From IMG/VR virus record IMGVR_UViG_3300036770_002019, positions 1-64,000 of that record: a stretch of 64,000 nucleotides of DNA. One strand, written 5' to 3'. Positions 44,601 through 53,700 of this stretch are shown here, in pieces. Position 1 is the first letter of the stretch. The number at the start of each line of letters is the position of its first letter. The position numbers and the translations under genes are program-made. The notes under the pieces were generated by a model. It had not been told where the DNA came from. It saw only the letters and a list, made by a program, of their open reading frames with translations, and made no database searches. Source of the stretch: a virus.

Positions 44601-47600
44601 TAGGAATGAAGCTACAGTAGATTCTTTAGCTTATGCTATACTTGCAGCACAATACAACACTCCTTCTGACCCAGAGATAACTGAAACAATAGAAGAAGAT
44701 GTTGTTGTACGTACAGAAGCTGTTGCAGAATCAGTAGAAAAACTAGAGCGAAAAGCAAAACTTCCTCAAAATAAAGTTGAGAATTCTCCTGTAGAAGCTA
44801 TTAAAGCTCAACTGTTTGAACTGCATAGGGACTTAGAGGAGATAGTGGAAACTTTAGAAGAAAGACACGCTATACTCAGAGAGCAAAAAGTAAATAAAAA
44901 GAATAGAAGCAGAGACCCTCAGATACAAGAACTTACAAAATTAAAAGCTACTGTAGAAAAGCTTATAGCAGAAAGAAAGCAAGAACTAGAGAAGTTTAAA
45001 CAAGAAGAAGTAAACCTTGAAGATGCAGAGAACAGACTTAATAAACTACGTACTGAGATAAATAAACTCTCCGAAGAAATTGCGGAGCTTGAAGCATTAG
45101 AATCAAGATTAGAAGAAGGGGGAGTTCAAGAACAAGCTCTTGCTAATGTTAAACAGGCTCGCAGAAAAAAACAAGCAACTAAGAATAGACTTAGTCGTGA
45201 ATTAAATAGTATTCAAAATGAAAAAGTTGACTCTACAAGAGATGCAAGACAGGCTGCCGAAAGACTTGCAGGACCAATTAAAGGGCAAGCCAATGAAGGA
45301 GAAGGTGCAAATACTACTCCAGGACCTGGAACAGAGGGGAGAATTGTAGCCTCTAGAACAGATAGAACTGAACAAGCTGCAGAAGAAGTTGAACAAGCAG
45401 AGAGAAACGCTTCTGGGGAGCTTAGAGATCAAGGAGCAGGTCAAGCTCGTGGAGTGAAAGCTGATCAAGTTACTATAACCCCAACCCCTGCAGCTCCATC
45501 AACTCCTGTTTCTACAGATGCTAAAGCTGATATAGAAAGAAGAAAACAAGAATTAGGATTACAAAAAGTATTAAATATTTATCCTCCCGACCAATCTGGA
45601 GGTTATAGAATAAAAATAAAAGGAGATAAATATGAAGTTCTTGTTCAATTTACAGGCAAAAAGTGGGATATTTTTCCTAAACAAAAAAACGGAGATTTTC
45701 AAGCAACAGACCCTGAAACAGGTGATGCTTTATTAATTAATAAAGAACAAAGTAGAAAATTAGTAGAGAAATATTTACCTAAAAAGCTTGTTGATTTAAT
45801 AGAATCAGCTGATTCTATTAAAGGGGTTGATAATCAAATAAAATTTGAACAAGGTGAAATTAAAGAATATGTAGATTTATTTAGAAAAGAATGGTTACAA
45901 GAAAGAATACCTATAGAAAAAGAATTATTAGAATTTTATCAATCTGATAAATTTGACAGAGAAAAAGAAGCTAAAGAAAGAATAATAAAAGCACAACAAG
46001 AAGTAATTGCTAAATACGATGCAGAACTAGCTGCTTTAAAACAACAATCTACTGCAGGTACATTTACACCTACTACTCCGTATGGAACTCCTAAAGGACC
46101 AGAGTTAACTACCGCTTCTACTCAATCTTCTGAGGCAATTCCAGTACAGCAATTACGCCCACAATCAGGATTAGATATTGCTGTACTCCCAAGTAACTTT
46201 GATACCTCTCCTGCATCTCCTGGAAGTGTATATGTAAACCCTGACGGCTCTCTCCCAATGAGTTCTCCTGCATCTCAAACTATAAATGGGGAAGCAGTTA
46301 TAATTGAGGATGGGGCGCTGTACAATTTTGATGATGACTTTGTTGGGAAAACTGTAACATTTGAAGTTAGAGAAGATACTGATTGGGCTAAAGAACAATC
46401 TGATCTTAGCTGGAAAAATGCCCCAATATATGTAGTTCTTGATGGACAAAGAATTGCTCTTTTACAGTCTTATAATGAAGCTAAGAATACAGGTACTGCA
46501 AGAGAGGCTATTTACAGAATGTACAAAGAGGGGAAAACTCCACAAGCAGTTACTACTGGTAGAGGAGCTTTCAGCTTTTTAAATGCTATTAACCCTGATA
46601 CAGGTAAACCTGAGTTTGTAAATCCTTTAGAAGAATTTGAATCTCCTGCTTTTGCAGTTATTAGTAGCGAGGCAAAACAAGTTAGATATATAATCGGTCC
46701 AGGATCTAATCTCCCACAATCAGAGTTAGATAAAATGCAACAAGACTTGGATGAGCAAGCTTCTAAACTAGATAAAGATAAATTTACAGAAGGGCAGGTA
46801 GTTATGGTTGTACGTACCCCAAATGGTAAGTATACAACCTATCCTGTATCTACTAAGAATTTAACTGAAGAGAGTACAAAACTTGCTCTCAAGTTAATGA
46901 GTGAAAACAAAATAGTTGAACTGTTAGACTTAGTTGGGGTTAATGCCGACCCATATAACTGGGCAAGTAGAGCTCAAGGGAAACCATCCTTTTTACATTA
47001 TGTAGAGGCTGGTGACTTTTTTGTATTCCACAGCGATTCTGCAAATCAATTAGTGTCTATTAACTCTACAGAGTTAAGTAAAGCTATGCGTGGGGAGAAA
47101 TTCTCTTTTGGGTATGTTCTTGGACCTACAACTGAGGACAATGATAGATTCGATAAAGATGAAAAAAGAAAAGACCACTCGGCTATTGGTAAGTTTATAG
47201 TTTCAGATCTAACAGCTTTACTTAAAAGAAAGAAGTACCAAGTATCAAAAGAATCTGTAAACGATAAAAATGCTCGTATAGTAAATCCAGAAACTGGGGA
47301 AGCTCAAAACTATCAAGAGTATATTTTTGGGGGAGGTCTTGCACAAGTAGATACTAGAAATAATAAAGGGTCTGTATTCCACGGACTTCAAATTAAATTT
47401 GGGGCAATAGAGTCAGACAGTAAAACAAAAGGAGCTACAACTGCAGCTGCAACTTCTGTACACTCTAAACCTGCAACTACGTCTACTACTGAAGTAGTTA
47501 GATCTGAGGGTAAAAAAGCAGGTAGAGTTAGAAAAACAGAAAAAGTGGTAACTTTGAGTGAGTTAGGAGCTCAACCATCTGATGAAATAAAAGCACAGTT

Positions 47601-47760
47601 AATGGCTGAAATGCAAGGAGTTACCCCACAAAACTTAGCAGATCTTGTAGGTAAATCCGCACCAGTTGCTCCTACAGCTGGGGGAATTAAAGTACTTTCT
47701 AAAAATGATTTGAACTCTCTGATAGATTTTGGAGATGAACTTAACAATATCTGTAAATAA
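41650..47760 (+). CDS. Giant cargo protein, 2036 aa
   Basis: The N-terminus contains the short repeat TGLPIT twice (near residues 13 and 31). Residues 95-215 are glycine-zipper/hydrophobic (TVGLVVGLGSIATGGS; VAGSIATDAALAYLTGGTS), suited to membrane passage; residues 330-420 and 540-850 are helical and coiled coil. Residues about 800-900 and 1050-1180 are highly charged helices. Residues 1287-1493 form a segment with distinct base usage. No catalytic motif found. It ends in ICK, as does the next giant protein. A partner in the virion RNA polymerase or ejection complex is plausible. Confidence 0.6.
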   Translation: MSELQTENISSFTGLPITPKEKKPEVSALTGLPITNRAVRTGVLGNVLGQAASGNVNLLDQMSYKDYESYKSYGVAVLPGVDWDEQRAQNQWRLEKWAYGATKAGVTFGTSLLENTVGLVVGLGSIATGGSFYDNPFGRGLDSVNEYFAEALPNYYTREEQNASALGGMMYANFWADKVLNGVGYVAGSIATDAALAYLTGGTSLVGTAARYSLKFGGVLSKAQKAQAISNVYKLTNSARQGAKIADVLTDGANATSKLKKLRGARTAYGRAESGLISAIGESNIEARQAKNETLQGLKEQYALQNGISEDEIPAEILAGMEASATAAGNVVFGINLPVVGLTNMVTIGRMLGPGYKRSLQKAAQERAKKSIYNIGVGREADEFVDLGLQGNAVKRAFVKGSRKFGENFTSALSEAGQEATQFFASTYAQDYYKNKYFGRAEGIDGMIDSAVYGLEQTFGTKEGLESALIGAIVGGGTVGVRNLNRIRKGEESLSQIKTKNTQTVLDIVNSTNGVVDAVERAKSADTSNKLAQAMDKLIAVASDPTVDKATRDRAQKQFKDLQYQLVANEAFTLLEFGREDILMQQLDDAKDLDDAEFKKAFGYDVNQPLPEGGKAAIVDKIKDRIKEHKKVKGQIEELAPRLERTTGLPRTLMSKEQQQQEDELIEANNFYRKALYSRASAISGYNTRAASMGVEMQRIASETGVSLNRGAMEDFEFDQLEIEFEDNDEVKVQDGGKVKGKLVEELQKVYADLQKKNPLAAKEFATLAQDYLHIVAERQAAVNSFEALTDKNGLEKSEYLRKRQEAMEAEAAKKQAEAEAKVIIDTAETAKDLEKVPDNATKEQKELAKAKAKRLQREAVKRAKKYENKTLDELREIDTEALAQLPDGEIELAALELAINRAKKKEQSQPAIDQTEPEAVEEAFIPENVGEVQIVSANSREFVIAGKVFYNYAADPISAINRNEDGVIISVTLLDESLNPRTFRNEATVDSLAYAILAAQYNTPSDPEITETIEEDVVVRTEAVAESVEKLERKAKLPQNKVENSPVEAIKAQLFELHRDLEEIVETLEERHAILREQKVNKKNRSRDPQIQELTKLKATVEKLIAERKQELEKFKQEEVNLEDAENRLNKLRTEINKLSEEIAELEALESRLEEGGVQEQALANVKQARRKKQATKNRLSRELNSIQNEKVDSTRDARQAAERLAGPIKGQANEGEGANTTPGPGTEGRIVASRTDRTEQAAEEVEQAERNASGELRDQGAGQARGVKADQVTITPTPAAPSTPVSTDAKADIERRKQELGLQKVLNIYPPDQSGGYRIKIKGDKYEVLVQFTGKKWDIFPKQKNGDFQATDPETGDALLINKEQSRKLVEKYLPKKLVDLIESADSIKGVDNQIKFEQGEIKEYVDLFRKEWLQERIPIEKELLEFYQSDKFDREKEAKERIIKAQQEVIAKYDAELAALKQQSTAGTFTPTTPYGTPKGPELTTASTQSSEAIPVQQLRPQSGLDIAVLPSNFDTSPASPGSVYVNPDGSLPMSSPASQTINGEAVIIEDGALYNFDDDFVGKTVTFEVREDTDWAKEQSDLSWKNAPIYVVLDGQRIALLQSYNEAKNTGTAREAIYRMYKEGKTPQAVTTGRGAFSFLNAINPDTGKPEFVNPLEEFESPAFAVISSEAKQVRYIIGPGSNLPQSELDKMQQDLDEQASKLDKDKFTEGQVVMVVRTPNGKYTTYPVSTKNLTEESTKLALKLMSENKIVELLDLVGVNADPYNWASRAQGKPSFLHYVEAGDFFVFHSDSANQLVSINSTELSKAMRGEKFSFGYVLGPTTEDNDRFDKDEKRKDHSAIGKFIVSDLTALLKRKKYQVSKESVNDKNARIVNPETGEAQNYQEYIFGGGLAQVDTRNNKGSVFHGLQIKFGAIESDSKTKGATTAAATSVHSKPATTSTTEVVRSEGKKAGRVRKTEKVVTLSELGAQPSDEIKAQLMAEMQGVTPQNLADLVGKSAPVAPTAGGIKVLSKNDLNSLIDFGDELNNICK
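45510..46130 (+). other. In-frame segment with foreign base usage in the 2036-aa cargo protein
   Basis: A very A-rich stretch (many AAA, TTA, GAA codons) with only one TGGG/CCCA by hand count in 620 bases, against roughly one per 70 bases in ordinary phage genes here. It encodes a compact-looking domain (YRIKIKGDKYEVLVQFTGKK) then helices. The protein on both sides is low-complexity linker, so this looks like a module slotted between linkers. Confidence 0.5.
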
Positions 47761-47766
47761 AAACTG

Positions 47767-50700
47767 ATGGCAACTTGTCCTAATAGAAATTTAAAAGCTT
47801 GGAAAGATTTAGAAGCTGTTCAAGGAGAATCAATTGCATTAGCGATATGGGATAGATTTGATGGTCGTCCCCCAGAATTCTTTTACTCTACCCCACTTAA
47901 AGAGGGGACAGTAATAACAAAAGGATTTGATGTTCAGACTAGATTTACTGAGGAGCAGAATAATGCTATTCTTGATAGTATTATCTACATGCTCATGGAG
48001 CAAAAAAAGCAAGAAGGCTTTAAGATAGAAGAGCAAATTGGAAATAAATCCACCAAAGGCTCTATCCCTAATTTCTTTCTGCAGCAAGCTTATGAGAATG
48101 AAAATGGAACAGCTGTTAGTTTAGAAGTAGCAGAATCTATTTGGGGGAAAGAGCAAGCATACGAAACGGCTGTAAGAGAAAATCTCCCAGAAGAAACTCA
48201 AAATGCATTGTATGATGAGTGGGTAAATGCTATGGAAGAATCAGATGTTTATGAATCTGAACACCCAGCACGTGAAGCCTTTCTTGATATTTATGAGTTT
48301 TGGAATGGGGGTATTATTACCACAGGTAAAACAGAGAATGAAGTAAAATCTGACATAGCTTTAGGTAATATAGATATTGTTGGGTGGAGAGAACTCCTAT
48401 CTAATAGAATTAAAGAGTTTGGGTATTCTATCTCAAACGTCGAACAAGAGGTAGAATTTGCATCAGACGAGGACATACTAGAAAGAATCTACAGTAAAGC
48501 TAGTATGGAAGAAGACCCTTCAAAAAAATTATCTGGGAGGATGAAAGAGCTATTAGCTACTATCCCTAACAGACAATTAAATTTCCTAGGGTTAGCTAGT
48601 TATTTACCTGCAGATCAGATATATAAAGAACTTGCTACAACATTTGCAGGGTTGCAGAACTTCCCTGAAATGCTTGCTCAAGTAGAGACATTAGCATTAC
48701 ATAAACCTCAGTACGAAGCGGTGTCTGAGTTTATGAAAGGATTGAATAAAAAAGATGCTGCAGCTTTCAGTAGAATCTTTGCACAATCTGCAAATGAGTT
48801 TTTGTTGATTAGAGTAGAAGCTAAAACTCCTGCAGGAGATGTAGTTAGAATATTTAACCCAAACGAAAACAGGATTGAGAGATCTATAGCTACTACTTGG
48901 AAGAACGGAGCTGTAGAATCTAACATAGCTAAACCAAAAGCTATCTACAAAGTAACAGAGGAAGGCCTAGAAATAGATCAAAATAAAGCTAAAGCTATTG
49001 CAGAAAATTGGTTATTGGTTAGAAGAGGTATTGCAGGTGTAGATTCGGTATCATCTACTCAGGGGGAGATATCTAAACCTGTACAAGCTCTAACTGATAT
49101 GCTGTGGAATATGGGGATATACTTAGGTGACCCAGAGATTAAACAAGAAACAGCCAATAACCTACAACAAGTTGTAAATACAGGAATATTTGTAGTAGAG
49201 AAAGGTAGAAGACAAAAACTTACAGGTAGAGCTGCTTATAACTACATTGCAAACAAAGAGGGTAAAAGCTTAGCAAGACTTGTATCTCAATTTGTAGTAC
49301 TTAGCCCTGATGGAACTAAAGTTGAAAAAACTTTACGAACAGTTTCCACTACAATGTATGAGTCTCAAGGCTCAACAGTAAGACACTTAGCATCGTTTGC
49401 CCCATTGTTTTTTGAAATGCGTGGGGATAGTTTTGTTAATGGGAAAGGTAAACAAATCTACCCAATTAATTTACGCCATCATTTAGGTCAAGTATTTGAA
49501 ACTCTTGGGAGTTCTACAGAGGATAAAACTAAGATGATGGATATGTATAGAGAGGATAAATTCTTTGCTCCTGTAGAAGGGAAAAATGAATTTGACTCTA
49601 TACTTTTTAGACTTCTACAATCCCCAGAATTTACTAATGAGTTTAGAGCATTTGATTTAGATGCCCTCAAAGATGTTACTATTCCTGATGGTACTGTAGA
49701 TTACGAAAACTTCTCAAATACAGACTCTCTACGCACAAGATTAATTGCATACATCAACTCAGGTAATAGATCTACAGGATTAATTGCTATCCCTATTCAA
49801 TCTGATAGAAAGAAGTTTACTTTCTTCCCATTTGTACGTACAAAAAATTTAGCTGGTACACGAAAAGGTACTTTTGGGATAACAGGGATGACTAAAAACG
49901 ACATCATACTTGGACTTATAGTGCAAGATATGATGCGTATTGCTCATGGTAGAGGAATTCTTAGCAATCAAGTAACTGAAGACGGACTCCCAAACCCACC
50001 AAAAGACCTTCCTGAAACGTATAAAAAGAATTTAAGTTCCCCAAAATCTATGCAATTTGATGGGACTTTAGTTGGGTCAGAAGGTAACATCCCTATTGTA
50101 ACAGATGCTAGGCTTGAATCTAAAACTGGGGAATACTTCATTAGTGATTACATAGAAGAGTTTCTAACTGATCCAGAAGAGCTTAGAGACATTGAACCAG
50201 AAGTATTTAACGAAATACAGACTAAGATCAATGTAATGGTTGAGAGAGCTAACGAATACTTTCTCAACCAAGCTAAGATTTTAGATACTAAAATAAAAGA
50301 ACAAGGGATAACTCTCCCAACAGAGGCACGAGAGTTTGGGGATAGAATGTCATTACTTGAAAATTATGTATTTGATGAGTTCTTAGGTAGAAACGAGATA
50401 TCTAAAATACTTAGAGGTAGTAGAGCTCACGTAAAAGATATTCAAACCTTTTACAAAAGAGTTGGGCATGCTACTACTCCTGGGATGGAGGTAGCTTTAG
50501 CATCAGATTTAGCTATAAATGGATTGCAGGAAGTAGATGGGATAAGCAACTATGGGATGCCTGATACTTTTATAGAAGCTACTTTTAATGATATTAAGCT
50601 TAACTTGGATGAAGAGATGCGTACACGCGCGATAGAAAGAGCTGAAGCAATTCGAGACGGACTTATTGAAGCTGGGTATGATGCTGATTTTGCACAGTCA

Positions 50701-53700
50701 ATGGCAGAAGAATACATGCCTAATGAAGTAGAGGGTACAGACGCACAGGGGTTGATTTCAATAGATTTCTATAGAGATCTAATGCAAGGTAAAGGAGAGT
50801 GGACAATCAACGAAGAGAAAGCTTACGATGCATACAAACAAGCACCCGAAGGAAGTAAGCAATTTGTATATCAAACAGGCTTTACCCCACAAGGATTTAA
50901 ACCAGGAGATGCAGTACCTTTTTATCCGCAAAAACCTTACTATGAGTACAATGAACTTGTAGGTGGGGTTGTTACGACTGACTCACATAAAAACTCTTAT
51001 CACTTACTATTAGAAGGGGAAACAAAAAGTAACCCTGTAAAAGACAATCTAAGACGGAGAATGGAGGCTGTTGGAGAGTATGCAGGCTTGCAACGTATTG
51101 GGGTAGCTAACTTTGTAACAGCAAAGAAGATTAAGATCAACAAGGTTAATACTTTGACTGATAAAGTTGGTGGGCTATCTAATGTAGGAACTAATACAGT
51201 TAACAGTAGAGGACTAAGATTCCCTCAAGAGATCCCAAAAAAGAAAGCTTCTACTACAATGTTTAACCGTCAGGTTAGAAAGAATACAATATCGAACATT
51301 GATCCTAATCACACGTACACATTAAATGCGGGGTTAGATACTGAAATAAAAATATCAGGCCAAGAAATGCTTGATATGTATCACGCCGCTATAGAACGTA
51401 AAATAGAACTAGAATTTAAGCAAGTAGAGAAAGAGCTTGGGGTAGATAAAATACAGAAAGCTTTAGCTAAACAAGATGTTGAAGAGTATAATGCAGCTTT
51501 AACTTCATTTCTACGTAAGCTTAGAGATAAGATTAAAGACAATAACATTGAAAGGGATCTCCCAACTAACTATGATGCTGGGTTAAGAATTGAGTTAGAT
51601 GAAGCTGGGAGACCTCAATACCAAATTCCACTAGACTTCCCTATATACTTTGAAAAGTATGAAAGAGTACTCCTTGGGATGGCTGTTAATGCTGCATTTA
51701 AACAGAAAGTTCCAGGAATGGAGGCTGTGCAAGTTGCAGAAATTGGGGGATATGCTGAATCTGGGGAGTTAAACTTTTACGAAATCCAAAAAGATAAATC
51801 AGGTACCCCAAGAGTAGTTCACATGGAGGTAATGATTCGTGAGGATATAGCTCGTAAATTTGGGTTAGAGCCTGGACAAGACTTAGACTCACTCCCAGAA
51901 GAACTAAGACGTATTATAGGGTATCGTATCCCCAACCAAGGAAAATCTTCTACAGTAATAATGAAGATTAAACGAATCCTACCAGCTAATTATGCAAAAG
52001 CTGTTATAGTTCCTGCTCAATTAACTAAACTCACAGGATCTGACTTCGATATTGATAAGATGTTCTTGATGTTCCCAGAAGTTAGACAAACAGATGCTGG
52101 ACCAGTTAAAGTTCGTCCTCCTTATGAGGGGATATTAGGAAAAGCTGTCCAGCCTGTAGCGGAATCAATTAATATTTATGCAGGAGATAATCAAAATGCA
52201 GATTTAAGTAATTTCGCAATTCGTCCTTTTGTTGTGCAGGGCGTGGAATACAAATCTGTAGAACAATATTTCCAATCTAAAAAGTTTGAAATTGCCGAAG
52301 TTCTTGAATTTGACACACAAGAAGCTGCTGATAAAGTCTTTGCAATAGCTGATAAGATTATGGAGACATCTTCTGGAGCGCAGTTAAAAAGACTAGGAAA
52401 CACAAGAATACCAGGCGTAACTTTTAACGAAGAAAGTTGGAATGTATATGGAGAAGAAGCCATGTATGTGGGTATTTATGAAAGTTTTAATCAGAACCCA
52501 GAAGCAAGAAAACGTTTATTACAAACAGGCAATGCAGAACTAACCCACAAACAAGATAAATCTAAGTGGGGGAAAAAGTTCCCTGAAATACTAACTAGAG
52601 TTAGGGAAGAACTTAAAAAAGAATATCCGCAAGATGTACCTATAAAACCAACCCAACCTTCACAACAAGATTTAAGCACTCCTACTGCTATCAAACCAGG
52701 AGTAGAAAAATTATTTGATTCTAATCCTGAATTAGCTAATCAAGTATATGAAGCTTTGGGGTTTGATAATTTTACTAATCAGGAAAAAGAAACCTTAATA
52801 GCACAATTAAGAAATCCATTATTTGATTTAGTAAGAGGTACTGAATTGTATAATAAATATAAAGGAGAAACTATACCTTACGGCTATTCAGAAAATTCTT
52901 GGAAATTACTTATTTCTGGAATAACTGAATCTAAACTAGATTTAAATAAAATTTTATTAGGTTATAAACAAAGACTTTTAGAAGAAGAAAACACACCTAT
53001 TAGAGAAACAGGTATTGACGAAAAAACAGGATTACCAAAAGGATTTAATCCTTCTACTGGTGCATTTGAAGGAGGATTTGGAGAAATTTCAGAAAAAGAA
53101 AATGCAATAAAAACTTCTAAAAATAAAATAAATGTTTTAAATAAATTTATACAACAAAAACAACAAGCTCTACAACTATACTCTCAATACTTAGATACAG
53201 GTAAACAAGATATAGAAGGATTTAAAGATTTTGCTAAATCTCCACTACAACAAGATATAAGCATAGATAAAATAACAGATATATCTATCCTAAACAATAT
53301 CATTTTAGATGTAGTAGAAGCTGTTCAAGCTAATCTACTCCACGTAAATGAATCTATGGCTCCATTAGATGAATCTACTCTACCTAGATTAGTTGCAGAT
53401 ATTGAAGCTAAATTCCCAGAATTACAAGCCCCACTAGAGTTTGCTAGTGTAGACATTGAGACAGAAATGGGGATACGAAATACTATAGGTAGAGCTATGC
53501 GTGGATTGTGGGCTAACTTTATAGCTGGTCATGCTGTAGCTGCTTTTGGGGATATTGTAGTAAATGCTAACTACGAATTAAATTTAGATGGGAAAGCATA
53601 CCCAAAACTTATAGGAGTTGCAGGGCAAGAAGTTGCAGAGTTCGACAGAGGAGTTCCTATTAACATGATAGGTTCTAGATACTTATCTGCCGCAGTAGAT

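Noticed and set aside
51700-52700. Antisense frames within the RNA polymerase gene
   Set aside because: They are shadows of the long sense frame, with Ser/Leu-rich composition and no start context.
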